Virus record (IMG/VR): IMGVR_UViG_3300047446_000087 | Location: 1 to 21,184 of that record | DNA length: 21,184 nt | From: a virus | Direction: 5' to 3' (one strand) | Part shown: positions 1 to 9,125 of the stretch, piece after piece | Layout of the letters: each line of letters begins with the position of its first letter | How positions within the stretch are numbered: position 1 is the stretch's first letter | Made by a program: the position numbers and the translations under genes | The notes under the pieces: model-generated | What the model was told of the DNA's origin: nothing | The model's database searches: none | The model's input: only the letters and a program-made list of their open reading frames with translations

Positions 1-311
1 GGCTGACGGTGGCTACATCGCTCGTCAATGCTGACCGATGGGTGGAGTTGACCAACATCGGTATCGAGCTGGTTACGGCGCACCATCTGGCTCTGTCGGT
101 ACGCGACCAGACTGCTGCAGCAGTTGGCGGTGTGCCAGGCACGATGACCGGCCCGACGTCTGCGAAGGCTGTCGACAAGGTCAGTACGAGCTACGACACA
201 GGCGCTGCGGCGTTAGATGGCGCAGGATTTTGGGCGCTCTCGTCGTACGGAATTCGGTATTTAAGCCTCGCCCGCATGATGGGGGCGGGCGGTTTGCAGA
301 TCAATTGCTGA
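1..311 (+). CDS. Head-tail connector protein, DUF4054-like (5' truncated)
   Basis: The reading frame is open through the left edge, so the gene starts outside the window and only about the last 100 residues are visible. The visible part has the pattern of DUF4054 phage proteins: a helical stretch with an 'AHHLAL' segment, a glycine-rich linker, a 'VDKVSTSYD' strand and a C-terminal 'SSYGIRYLSLARMMGAGG' element. Proteins of this family are small adaptors at the portal or neck, between the major capsid gene and the tail genes. That fits its place just before a gp10-like protein. A GTG at 9 could be read as a start, but it falls inside the conserved part. The stop is 7 bases before the next start, so both are probably in one operon. 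Confidence 0.75.
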   Translation, partial: LTVATSLVNADRWVELTNIGIELVTAHHLALSVRDQTAAAVGGVPGTMTGPTSAKAVDKVSTSYDTGAAALDGAGFWALSSYGIRYLSLARMMGAGGLQINC

Positions 312-318
312 GGCTCGC

Positions 319-876
319 ATGGCCGTCAAGATCACCGTCGACAAGATGGCAGACATCATCAAGGCGATCAGTGAGCTGGGGGCAAAGGATGTGCTGGTCG
401 GGATACCCGATAGTGCTCCAGAGCGAGAAGATGGGCCCATCAGCAACGCGCAGATTGGTTACATCCAGGAAACTGGGTCGCCCGCCAACAATCTCCCTGC
501 CCGTCCTTTTCTGGTGCCTGGCGTAGCGGAGGTGCAGGGAAAATGTGCGGAGCGGCTGAAGAAAGGCGCAACTGCAGCTCTGAGCGGCAATCTGAGCGGC
601 GCCGAATCTTCTCTGAATGCGGCTGGCTTGACCGCGCAGAATAGTGTTAAGGCCAAGATCAATAGCAATATCGCGCCGGAACTATCGCCCGAGACGATCC
701 GAAATCGCAACAAGAGCCGCAAGACAAAGAGCCTGCGTAAGAGCGAGAAGGATTACCTAAAGGCACTCGATAGCGGCACATCTGCGGCAGATGCGCAATC
801 GGCGGCCGGCATCGTTTCGCTCATAAATACCGGCCAGCTTCGCAATTCGATTACTTTCGTGGTGCGCAAGAAGTAA
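319..876 (+). CDS. Neck/tail-completion protein, HK97 gp10-like
   Basis: This 185-residue protein is probably a neck or tail-completion component that joins the filled head to the tail. The N-terminal part has 'VLVGIPDSAPERED' followed by 'IGYIQETGSPANNLPARPFL', the typical core of phage gp10-like/virion-morphogenesis proteins. It ends with 'INTGQLRNSITFVVRKK', also characteristic. The middle (about residues 70-150) is helical and rich in Lys and Ser. A GAGG lies about 7 bases before the ATG. It sits between the DUF4054-like connector and a small stopper-like gene, as expected for the neck module. The assignment is by motif and gene order; the exact neck role (stopper or completion) is inferred. 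Confidence 0.72.
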   Translation: MAVKITVDKMADIIKAISELGAKDVLVGIPDSAPEREDGPISNAQIGYIQETGSPANNLPARPFLVPGVAEVQGKCAERLKKGATAALSGNLSGAESSLNAAGLTAQNSVKAKINSNIAPELSPETIRNRNKSRKTKSLRKSEKDYLKALDSGTSAADAQSAAGIVSLINTGQLRNSITFVVRKK

Positions 877-900
877 CCCTGCTTCACCAAACAGTCAAAG

Positions 901-929
901 CCTCGGTCCAGCCGGGGCATTTTCATTTC
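901..929 (+). terminator. Hairpin with T-rich tail ahead of the next gene's RBS (cassette copy 1)
   Basis: A 6-bp stem (CCTCGG / CCGGGG, one G-T pair) with a 5-base loop lies at 901-917, followed by CATTTTCATTT and then the CTGGA ribosome binding site of the 940 gene. It is the weakest of five similar plus-strand cassettes. It may be a partial terminator or an RNA-processing or stability hairpin. Confidence 0.5.
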
Positions 930-939
930 TGGATGAGCA

Positions 940-1320
940 ATGCCCCTCCTTGACGTATCGGAAATTCTCATCGACCCCGATTTCGTCGATAGCCTTGTCT
1001 GCGCGCGGCAAACGCAGACCGTGGATGACAACGGCATCGCGACGGATTCTGCAGTTTCAACGCCCTTCTATGGTGTTGTGACAAACAATACGGGCGATCT
1101 GCTGATGCGCCTTGCCGAGGGCTCGCGCATTCAAGGCTCTATCACAGTGCATAGCCGATTCATTCTGCAGGCTGGCGACGATGGGCAGGATGCAGACATC
1201 GTGACGTGGAACGGTCGCAATTACACCGTGACAAATGTCAGCGACTGGTCCCGTTTTGGGATCGGCTTTACTGCGGCTAACTGCGAACTGATTCCGCTGT
1301 CGGGTGGCTCGAATGGCTAA
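940..1320 (+). CDS. Head-tail stopper-like / hypothetical phage structural protein
   Basis: This is a 126-residue protein with predicted beta-rich content: 'FYGVVTNNTGDLLMRLAEG', 'GSITVHSRFIL' and 'DIVTWNGRNYTVTNVSDWSRFG'. The 'tWnGrnYtVtnvsdWsrfG' stretch resembles the final strands of small phage head-tail joining proteins. The gene follows the gp10-like gene after 63 bases that hold a hairpin, and its ATG is preceded by CTGGA. Its stop TAA lies inside the start region of the tail terminator gene. A head-tail stopper role is inferred from size, fold pattern and position. I do not recognise a specific family with certainty. Confidence 0.6.
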   Translation: MPLLDVSEILIDPDFVDSLVCARQTQTVDDNGIATDSAVSTPFYGVVTNNTGDLLMRLAEGSRIQGSITVHSRFILQAGDDGQDADIVTWNGRNYTVTNVSDWSRFGIGFTAANCELIPLSGGSNG

Positions 1321-1894
1321 TGACAGTTCAACGGGCGGCTACCTCTCGCCAGCAGTCGCCTCGCCACCGCATGAGGATGATGCGCTCACCGCGATCTTTC
1401 AGCAGATGATCGTTGGCATCACCGGCTTGCCAGGCAGCATGGTTCGCCCTCGTTGGCAGCCGACTGTTCCGAAGCAGCCAGAGCCGACCGTCAACTGGTG
1501 TGCGCTCGGAATCACCGTCCAGGCGCTCGACGATGGCCCCACGATCATCCACAACGGTGCCGGAAACGGTTCGGACACGTATATCCGGCACGAACAGATT
1601 GATGTGCTGGCATCATTCTACGGCCCTAACGCAATGCAGTATGCCCAGCAACTCGCCGATGGTCTGGCTATTCCGCAGAACCTCGAGCAACTGAAGGCGC
1701 AGGACATGAACAGCGTCGATACCGGAGAAATCCGGGCGGCGCCGGATCTGGTCAATGAGCAGTGGATCAGGCGATACGACATGCAACTGACCTTCCGCCG
1801 CAAGATCACGCGCAGTTACGCGGTGCTCAATATCCTGTCTGCACAAGGCACGATTCAGACGCCGACCGTCACGACGCCGATAGCCACCCCGTAA
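1313..1894 (+). CDS. Tail terminator (phage neck terminator, LIC_12616-like)
   Basis: This 193-residue protein probably caps the tail tube and sheath and connects them to the neck. The recognisable core is 'LTAIFQQMIVGITGLPGSMVRPRWQP', then 'NWCALGITVQ', then 'DVLASFYGPNAMQYAQQLADGLAIPQNLEQL', and a C-terminal 'RRYDMQLTFRRKITRSYAVLNI'. This is the pattern of the LIC_12616 family found between neck and sheath genes in myoviruses. An in-frame GTG lies 9 bases upstream, but the ATG at 1313 overlaps the previous stop (ATGGCTAA), a normal coupling arrangement, so it is preferred. The gene directly precedes the sheath, as a tail terminator usually does. Confidence 0.72.
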   Translation: MANDSSTGGYLSPAVASPPHEDDALTAIFQQMIVGITGLPGSMVRPRWQPTVPKQPEPTVNWCALGITVQALDDGPTIIHNGAGNGSDTYIRHEQIDVLASFYGPNAMQYAQQLADGLAIPQNLEQLKAQDMNSVDTGEIRAAPDLVNEQWIRRYDMQLTFRRKITRSYAVLNILSAQGTIQTPTVTTPIATP

Positions 1895-1916
1895 CCCAGT
1901 TTCACCTCTTCGACAG

Positions 1917-3776
<1,860 letters not shown>

Positions 3777-3785
3777 AGGTAGAAC

Positions 3786-4226
3786 ATGGCTTCCTATTCG
3801 TTTAAGGATGTAACCGCGACGCTGGTCGGTCCCACCGGCGTTTTCTCGTTGGGCTACGGCTCGGCGAACTCCGAAGAAGGTATCGACATCGCCGCCGCTG
3901 GCGACAAGAACACGATGACGATCGGTGCTGACGGCGAGGGCATGCATAGCCTTCACGCCGACAAGTCTGGTCAGGTAACCGTGCGCCTGCTCAAGACAAG
4001 CCCGATGAACCAGAAACTGATGGCGACTTACGAAGCTCAGTCCCTCAGTTCGTCGCTCTGGGGGCAAAACATCATCACCGTCGCAAACACCGCCTCCGCC
4101 GACCTTCATGTGGCGCGTCAATGCGCTTTCAAAAAGAAGCCGGACATGAAGTATGCGAAAGACGGCGACGTCGTCACCTGGGTCTTCGACGCAGTGAAGA
4201 TCGACTCGGCGCTCGGCACCTACTAG
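3786..4226 (+). CDS. Tail tube protein, DUF3277-like
   Basis: This 146-residue protein is the likely major tail tube subunit, stacking as rings inside the sheath. 'MASYSFKDVTATLVGPTGVFSLGYGSANSEEGIDIA' at the N-terminus is typical of DUF3277 proteins. So are 'GKVTV'-type strands ('SGQVTVRLLKTSPMNQKLMATYEAQ') and the C-terminal 'DGDVVTWVFDAVKIDSALG'. Length and the position immediately after the sheath agree with this. AAAGGTAG precedes the ATG at normal spacing. Very high expression is expected for this gene, and the gap after it carries a nested inverted repeat. Confidence 0.85.
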   Translation: MASYSFKDVTATLVGPTGVFSLGYGSANSEEGIDIAAAGDKNTMTIGADGEGMHSLHADKSGQVTVRLLKTSPMNQKLMATYEAQSLSSSLWGQNIITVANTASADLHVARQCAFKKKPDMKYAKDGDVVTWVFDAVKIDSALGTY

Positions 4227-4233
4227 CCCTCAT

Positions 4234-4286
4234 AGCGTCGCCTAGGATGATCACCGAAAAGCGCTAGTCCAGCGCCTGGCGACGCT
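4234..4286. repeat. Nested inverted repeat between tube and tail chaperone genes
   Basis: A perfect 9-bp inverted repeat, AGCGTCGCC (4234-4242) and GGCGACGCT (4278-4286), encloses a smaller 5-bp stem GCGCT / AGCGC (4261-4265, 4271-4275). There is no T-tract after it. In RNA it could fold into a long stem with an inner hairpin downstream of the tube coding region, suited to mRNA 3'-end protection or processing. Confidence 0.5.
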
Positions 4287-4316
4287 CCCTCACTGGACCC
4301 TCTCAAAGGACACGAG

Positions 4317-4757
4317 ATGTCACTCGAATTTGAAATCTCCGGCCAGCGGTATCGGGCCGAAAAGCTGGATGCGTTTAAGCAACTCCACGTCTCTCGCAAG
4401 ATCGCTCCGATCGTTCCGAAACTCCTGCCGATGTTCCTGAAATTCGCGGAAAGCGGCGACGCGATGAAGGCTGATCTTACGGGGATGGCGCAAGCATTCG
4501 AACCGCTCGCGCAGGCGCTTGCCGACATGCCGGACGCTGACTGTGAGTATGTCTTCAATGCCTGCCTAGGTGTCGTGGCACGCAATCAACAAGGGAACTG
4601 GGCGTCCTTGTGGAATCAAAACGCCAAGTCTCTGATGTTTGACGACATCGACCTTGGATCCATGACGCAGATCACCGCGAAAGTCATCTGGGATAGCCTC
4701 GGCCCTTTTATCTCCGGCCTGCTCGCGAACAAGGCAGCGGGCCAGACACCGGCATAG
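4317..4757 (+). CDS. Tail assembly chaperone (G-type, upstream frame)
   Basis: This 146-residue protein lies between the tube and tape measure genes, where tail assembly chaperones are always found in long-tailed phages. It begins 'MSLEFEISGQRYRAEKLDAFKQLHVSRKIAPIVPKLL' and has the helical chaperone pattern 'YVFNACLGVVARNQ' in the second half. Chaperones of this class bind the tape measure protein during tail assembly. AAAGGA lies 8 bases before the ATG. Near its 3' end the in-frame codons CCT TTT (4704-4709) form the heptamer C CCT TTT, a candidate -1 slip site that would fuse this protein to the next frame. Confidence 0.8.
   Translation: MSLEFEISGQRYRAEKLDAFKQLHVSRKIAPIVPKLLPMFLKFAESGDAMKADLTGMAQAFEPLAQALADMPDADCEYVFNACLGVVARNQQGNWASLWNQNAKSLMFDDIDLGSMTQITAKVIWDSLGPFISGLLANKAAGQTPA
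4703..4709 (+). other. Candidate programmed -1 ribosomal frameshift site (C CCT TTT)
   Basis: The heptamer fits X XXY YYZ in the zero frame of the upstream chaperone (codons CCT and TTT). The -1 frame has a stop (TAG) at 4694-4696 and is then open through 4948, so a productive slip must happen between 4697 and the zero-frame stop at 4755-4757. The heptamer sits in that narrow window. The fused product would run from the 4317 protein into the 4769 protein through about 20 linker residues. Frameshifts at this locus are conserved in long-tailed phages. Confidence 0.7.
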
Positions 4758-4768
4758 CGTGGGCGCAC

Positions 4769-4948
4769 ATGGCTGACGGGCTTGACTGGCTAATGCGCCC
4801 AGTGGTCAGGCGCATGTGCCTATACGAAAGCCTGAAGAACGGCTCAATTGATCTTGCCGACATCGCGGTAATGAACGAAGCACTCGACGTGCTCGCCGAA
4901 AACCAGCAGATCGCCCAACGCATAGCAGAGAGTCAGAATGGCCGGTAA
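4769..4948 (+). CDS. Small tail-assembly chaperone partner (downstream, T-like frame)
   Basis: This 59-residue protein starts 'MADGLDWLMRPVVRRMCLYE' and continues 'SLKNGSIDLADIAVMNEALD'. It resembles the short DUF6889-type proteins that follow the tail chaperone in related myoviruses; the family number is from memory. It is in the -1 frame relative to the upstream chaperone and overlaps the tape measure start by 11 bases. The ATG at 4769 has only a poor ribosome binding site, so much of the product may be made as a frameshift fusion with the upstream protein, as in lambda G-T. The pair would hold the tape measure protein soluble until tube proteins assemble on it. Confidence 0.7.
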   Translation: MADGLDWLMRPVVRRMCLYESLKNGSIDLADIAVMNEALDVLAENQQIAQRIAESQNGR

Positions 4949-6917
4949 CGTCGATACGATCAAGGAGTTCATGGTCAAGCTGGGTTTCCAGGTTGACGGC
5001 TCCGGTCAAAAGAAGTTCGTCGACGGCGTTGTCGGGGCCTCTCTGAAGGTCGCGGAACTCGGCGTGGCAGTGAAGACGGCCTCGGCTGCAGTGGTGGCGA
5101 GTGTCACGGTCATCGCGTCGCAGATGGAGTCGTTGTATTTCGCATCCCAGCGTACCGGTGCAGCAGTTGCGAACATTCAGGCGCTTGGGTTTGCCGCGGC
5201 ACAGATGGGATCGACGGCCGATGCAGCCAAGGGATCACTCGAAAACCTCGCGCGCTTCATGCGCAATAGTCCTGGCGCATCGGGGCTGATTCAAAGTCTC
5301 GGCGTCCAGACGCAAGGTGCTAATGGGCAACTCCGCGACACGACCGACATCCTCAAGGATCTTGGCAAGCAGTTTGCCAACATGCCGTATTACCGGGCGA
5401 ATGCGTACGCGCAGGCTCTGGGAATCGACGAGAAGACCCTGATGGCTTTGCGCCAGGGGGTAGGACAGTTCGGCGACGACTACAAGGACATGCTGGCGAA
5501 AGCTGGCCTGGACTCGCAGCAGGCAGCGGAGTCATCGCATGCATTCATGAACCAGGTGCGCAGTCTTGGCGCCGCGTTCGTGATTCTCAGCCAGAAGGTT
5601 GGAACATCTCTGGCCGGTAAGATGTCGGGAGACATCAAGCGGTTCCGGGAGGGCCTGGTCGACAACTTCGGGCGAATCTCCAGCATCATCGAGCGGGTTG
5701 TCGGTGTTGTCCTAAAGATGGCCGATGTCGTCAGCAGCCTTGCGCTTCGCGGCATGCAGGCAATCGGCGCGCTTATCGACTGGTTTGACGGTCTGGACAG
5801 CGGCACGAAGACACTGATCGAGTCGGTGGCTGCGCTGTACGCCGGGTGGCGATTGCTCAATATGGGCTTCCTCGCCTCGCCGATCGGGATCATCGTTGCG
5901 TTCGGCACTGCGATTCTCGCGCTGTACGACGATTACAAGGTATGGAAGGAAGGCGGCAAGAGCCTGATTGACTGGGGCAAGTGGGAGCCGCAGATCCAGG
6001 CCGCCGTCGCGGGTCTGAAAGACCTTGGCGCGGAGTTGAGCACACTCGCTCATGTCCTGCTGAACATCTTCGGCCCAGCCCTGACGGCGATCGGCGACAT
6101 CCTGCTTGGCGCAATCAAGGCTGGGTTCGGCAACCTGCTGGACATGGTGACGCTCATCACTGATGTGCTGACCGGGAAATGGGATCAGGCCGGACAGAAG
6201 GCAAAGGACATCATGGCGCGGACGGCCTCGTTCGCCAAAGACGCCTTCGCCTCTGCTCTAGCGGGCGTGCGCGGCACCGTAGATGCGGCTCAGGCATCGA
6301 TGAATAGCGGAGGGGCATCCGCCCCTTCTGCATCATCCCCTTCTGCGTCAATTGCAAACCCAGCCGATCCCCGCGGCATCCGCAACAACAACCCCGGCAA
6401 TCTGAACTATGTCGGGCAAGCGGGGGCAACGAAGGAAGGCGGCCCTAACGGTCGGTTCGCAGTTTTCCGCAGTGCGGAAGACGGCTTACGCGCACTCGCC
6501 GACCAGTTGCGTCGGTACGGCACCCGCGGCATCAATTCCGTGCGGGCGATCATTTCCAAGTTCGCTCCGGCCAGCGAGAACAACACGCAGGCTTACATCG
6601 GCTCCGTGTCCAAGGGCCTCGGAATCGGTGCGGACTCGGCTTTGGATCTGAACGATCCGCGGGTCTTGCAAAGTCTGATGGGTGCAATCATCAAGGTCGA
6701 GAACGGCAAGAACCCGTATAGCGCAGAGCAAATTGCAGCGGCTTCGGGCGCTCGCGCGGCTGGAGCGCCGGGTAATGCGCCGATCTCTGTCAGCCAGACG
6801 ACGACGATCCATGTCGATGGAACGGGCGATCCGCACGCGACGGCTCAGGCGGTCGCGCAGGCCCAGGGCGGAGTCAATCAGCGCCTTGTGCGCAACATGC
6901 AACCGAAAGCGCAATGA
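4938..6917 (+). CDS. Tape measure protein with embedded cell-wall hydrolase-like domain
   Basis: This 659-residue protein sets tail length and sits inside the tube. Residues 1-300 are helix-rich ('MAGNVDTIKEFMVKLGFQVD' and long Ala/Ser/Gln stretches). About 305-332 is hydrophobic ('MGFLASPIGIIVAFGTAILALY'-type), a likely membrane-inserting segment. A Ser/Ala/Pro linker at about 453-475 leads to a domain at 477-597 that begins 'RGIRNNNPGNLNYVGQAGA'. This is the RGIRNNNPGN motif of phage structural muramidase/transglycosylase-like domains and probably opens the peptidoglycan during DNA entry. The C-terminal 'VSQTTTIHVDGTGDPHATAQAV' is a common tape measure ending. The ATG overlaps the end of the small chaperone frame. 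The next gene overlaps by ATGA. It is the longest gene here, as usual for this protein. Confidence 0.88.
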   Translation: MAGNVDTIKEFMVKLGFQVDGSGQKKFVDGVVGASLKVAELGVAVKTASAAVVASVTVIASQMESLYFASQRTGAAVANIQALGFAAAQMGSTADAAKGSLENLARFMRNSPGASGLIQSLGVQTQGANGQLRDTTDILKDLGKQFANMPYYRANAYAQALGIDEKTLMALRQGVGQFGDDYKDMLAKAGLDSQQAAESSHAFMNQVRSLGAAFVILSQKVGTSLAGKMSGDIKRFREGLVDNFGRISSIIERVVGVVLKMADVVSSLALRGMQAIGALIDWFDGLDSGTKTLIESVAALYAGWRLLNMGFLASPIGIIVAFGTAILALYDDYKVWKEGGKSLIDWGKWEPQIQAAVAGLKDLGAELSTLAHVLLNIFGPALTAIGDILLGAIKAGFGNLLDMVTLITDVLTGKWDQAGQKAKDIMARTASFAKDAFASALAGVRGTVDAAQASMNSGGASAPSASSPSASIANPADPRGIRNNNPGNLNYVGQAGATKEGGPNGRFAVFRSAEDGLRALADQLRRYGTRGINSVRAIISKFAPASENNTQAYIGSVSKGLGIGADSALDLNDPRVLQSLMGAIIKVENGKNPYSAEQIAAASGARAAGAPGNAPISVSQTTTIHVDGTGDPHATAQAVAQAQGGVNQRLVRNMQPKAQ

Positions 6918-7513
6918 GCAACTTCCTGCAAACCGGCATTGGCATCGCAGCATCAATCGGCGGTGAGCTGGTCAGCGCCTTCTTCAGTCCGAAGCGCTCG
7001 ATCAATTCATCGCTCGGTTCGTTTTCGCTGTATGTCATGATCGAGGAGCGGCATCACGACGAGCTCGTGATCACCGATCACCCGGTCGAACAGGGTGCCG
7101 CAATCTCGGACCATGCATACAAGAAGCCGTCTGAACTGACGATGACGATTGGCTGGACGAACAGCAGTCTCGCCTCAATCGGGACGCTCCAGTTCGGCAA
7201 CTACTCGCGCAGCACGTATCAGGATCTTCTGGCGCTTCAGAAGCAGCGCATCCCGTTTGACATCTCGACCGGGAAGCGCAAGTACTCGAACATGCTGATC
7301 CAGTCGTTGGACACGACGACCGATGCGAAGACGGAAAACTCGCTGATCGTGACGCTGCATTGCCGCGAGGTGATCATCGTCCAGACGACGACCACGCAAC
7401 TCCAGCCGGCGGCGAACATGACTAGCCCGCAGAAGACTGCGGCAACGTCAAACACCGGCACGAAGCAACCGCAGGCTACAACGACTAGCATCCTTTACAG
7501 GCTTGCGCACTGA
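6914..7513 (+). CDS. Baseplate protein, Dit-like
   Basis: This 199-residue protein probably forms the ring that joins tail tube and baseplate hub (a distal-tail-like function). The central part 'SFSLYVMIEERHHDELVITDHPVEQGAAISDHAYKKPSELTMTIGW' is typical of Dit-like N-terminal domains. So is 'TYQDLLALQKQRIPFDISTGKRKYSNMLIQSLDTTTDAKTENSL' in the second half. The last 40 residues are low-complexity Thr/Gln/Ala. The ATG overlaps the tape measure stop (ATGA) and the stop overlaps the next start (TGATG), so it is translationally coupled on both sides. The position after the tape measure supports the call. Confidence 0.75.
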   Translation: MSNFLQTGIGIAASIGGELVSAFFSPKRSINSSLGSFSLYVMIEERHHDELVITDHPVEQGAAISDHAYKKPSELTMTIGWTNSSLASIGTLQFGNYSRSTYQDLLALQKQRIPFDISTGKRKYSNMLIQSLDTTTDAKTENSLIVTLHCREVIIVQTTTTQLQPAANMTSPQKTAATSNTGTKQPQATTTSILYRLAH

Positions 7514-7824
7514 TGTCCTCGACATTCGAAATCCCACTGACACCGGCGCCTCAGACGTTTCTGATCTCGCTCGTCGGCACTCAGTACACGTTCACGCTGC
7601 AATGGCGCGACACGACGAACGGAGGGTGGATATTGGATATTGCGGACTCGTCAGGCAAGCCGATCGTTAGCGGGATTCCGCTGGTTACCGGCGTTAATCT
7701 GCTCGCACAATATGCCTACCTCGGCCTGAATTTTGAACTCTGGGTGCAGACGGACGCCGCCGATGCTCCGCCGACCTACACGAACCTCGGCATCACGTCG
7801 CATCTTTATGCGGTGACGAATTAG
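7513..7824 (+). CDS. Baseplate plug protein (Pam3 gp18-like)
   Basis: This is a 103-residue beta-rich protein: 'FEIPLTPAPQTFLISLVGTQYTFTLQWRDTTNGGWILDIADSSG', then 'IVSGIPLVTGVNLLAQYAYLGL' and 'PTYTNLGITSHLYAV'. This is the standard pattern of the small phage baseplate plug family, which closes the tube channel at the baseplate in simple contractile tails. It starts in a TGATG overlap with the Dit-like gene. Its stop TAG (7822-7824) overlaps the stop TAA of the opposite-strand gene at 7821-7823, so the two genes meet tail to tail with no spacer. Confidence 0.8.
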   Translation: MSSTFEIPLTPAPQTFLISLVGTQYTFTLQWRDTTNGGWILDIADSSGKPIVSGIPLVTGVNLLAQYAYLGLNFELWVQTDAADAPPTYTNLGITSHLYAVTN

Positions 7825-8171
7825 TAGTCCCGAAGCCCCCGCCGGGTGCGCGCGATCCGCATGCATGCCGCCCAGGCGTGGAAGTCATTGGAGTAGTTAA
7901 AGCCGCTCTCAGCCTTGCAGACGTCCCACATCTGTTCGCTGACGGTATCGTCGAATTGCAAATCGTCGACCTCCTTAACGTCTCGAAGCATCCCCTTCAT
8001 GCAAGCCTTCTCAAGAGACGGCTTGCCCTCACCTGCCGCGAAGTCAGCGCAGCGCTGCTTCCATGACTTCATGATTGCGTGAAGCTCCGCGTCCGACATG
8101 TTTTTTTCGGCATGCGCTGCAGTCGGGATTGAAAAGGCGATCAGGATCGCGGCAATAAGGCGTGTTTTCAT
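7821..8171 (-). CDS. Secreted small four-cysteine protein (moron in tail operon)
   Basis: This 116-residue protein lies opposite to all its neighbours. It has a clear Sec signal peptide: MKTR, hydrophobic residues 5-19, and a likely cut after Ala21 in AHA-EK. The mature 95 residues hold four cysteines (41, 57, 85, 103), which could form two disulfides in the periplasm, in a mostly helical, charged protein ('AELHAIMKSWKQRC', 'SEQMWDVCKAESG'). GGAGT (8176-8180) is a good ribosome binding site; longer in-frame starts lack one and lie inside the hub gene. I do not recognise the family. Counter-orientation inside the baseplate operon marks it as an accessory 'moron', possibly expressed in the lysogen. 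Superinfection exclusion or enzyme inhibition in the envelope are only guesses. Confidence 0.75.
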   Translation of the reverse strand: MKTRLIAAILIAFSIPTAAHAEKNMSDAELHAIMKSWKQRCADFAAGEGKPSLEKACMKGMLRDVKEVDDLQFDDTVSEQMWDVCKAESGFNYSNDFHAWAACMRIARTRRGLRDY

Positions 8172-8195
8172 TTTTACTCCATGTAAGTGGCAATC

Positions 8196-9125
8196 ATGAC
8201 CCAGCAATGGATACGTCGAGTTTCGCTCATTGTGGGCAACGCAAGCGGTCAAGGTTTGGATCTGTCGGAACTCCATATTCGCTTCACGATCTGGAGCGCG
8301 ACGACCCAGAGCCCAAAGCACACGACGATCCGCGTCTATAACGTGGCCGATGCCACGGCCAAGCGCCTGCAGCAGGAATTCCAGCAAGTCTTCCTGCAAG
8401 CGGGCTACGGCGACAACTTCGGGCTGATCTTCGGGGGCGCAATCAAGCAGATCCGCAAGGGCCGCGAGAACGCCACCGATACGTTCGTCGACATCATCGC
8501 GGCAGACGGGGATGAGGCTTATAACTGGTCAGTCGTGAATACGACGCTGGCGGCCGGCTGGAGCCAGACGGACTATCACAACGCCCTCGTTCAGTCGATG
8601 GCGCAGTATGGTGTCACCGCAGGATATGCGCCGACATTCTCGGGTGCGAAGCTCCCCCGCGGCAAGGTCTGCTACGGCATGACGAAGGACTACATGCGGC
8701 AGTTTGCTGGCGCAGCGGGCACGCAGTGGACGATTCGAGACGGCCAGCTTCACATGGTGCCGGTTACTGGCTACCTACCGAATCAGTCGATCGTGCTCAC
8801 CTCGGACACCGGCGTGGTCGGCGTCCCGACACAAACAGTGGACGGGATTCTCGTCAAGTGCCTGCTTAACCCGAACATCATTCCCGGCAGCCGAATCCAG
8901 ATCAACAACGCCAGCATCCAGCAGGCGGCGCTAAGCGTCGACTACGCGGCAACGAACTACTTCCCGAGTCTCGATGACGACGGGTTTTATAAGGTCTACG
9001 CGATGAGCCAGACGGGCGACACACGCGGGCCTGCCTTCTACACCGACATGATCTGCGCTGGCGTCAATGGCACGGCGCCGCTGACGTCGACTTACACGAA
9101 TGCGGTGATAAATGGATCCTCGTGA
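8196..9125 (+). CDS. Baseplate hub protein (gp27/gpD-like)
   Basis: This 309-residue protein is the probable baseplate hub between tube end and spike. 'TQQWIRRVSLIVGNASGQGLDLSELHIRFTIW' and 'HTTIRVYNVADATAKRLQQEF' are the typical hub opening. They are followed by 'FGGAIKQIRKGRENATDTFVDIIAADGDEAYNWSVVNTTLAAGWS', a beta-barrel pattern seen in gpD/gp27-like hubs. An in-frame GTG at 8187 is an alternative start, but the ATG at 8196 fits the family start better. The gene overlaps the spike start by 14 bases (9112-9125). Only 24 bases separate its start from that of the divergent secreted protein gene, so the control sites of the two overlap. Confidence 0.75.
   Translation: MTQQWIRRVSLIVGNASGQGLDLSELHIRFTIWSATTQSPKHTTIRVYNVADATAKRLQQEFQQVFLQAGYGDNFGLIFGGAIKQIRKGRENATDTFVDIIAADGDEAYNWSVVNTTLAAGWSQTDYHNALVQSMAQYGVTAGYAPTFSGAKLPRGKVCYGMTKDYMRQFAGAAGTQWTIRDGQLHMVPVTGYLPNQSIVLTSDTGVVGVPTQTVDGILVKCLLNPNIIPGSRIQINNASIQQAALSVDYAATNYFPSLDDDGFYKVYAMSQTGDTRGPAFYTDMICAGVNGTAPLTSTYTNAVINGSS

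Noticed and set aside
8172-8399. Longer start of the secreted minus-strand protein
   Set aside because: It would overlap the hub gene by about 200 bases and hide the signal peptide inside the protein. The ATG at 8171 has a proper GGAGT site.
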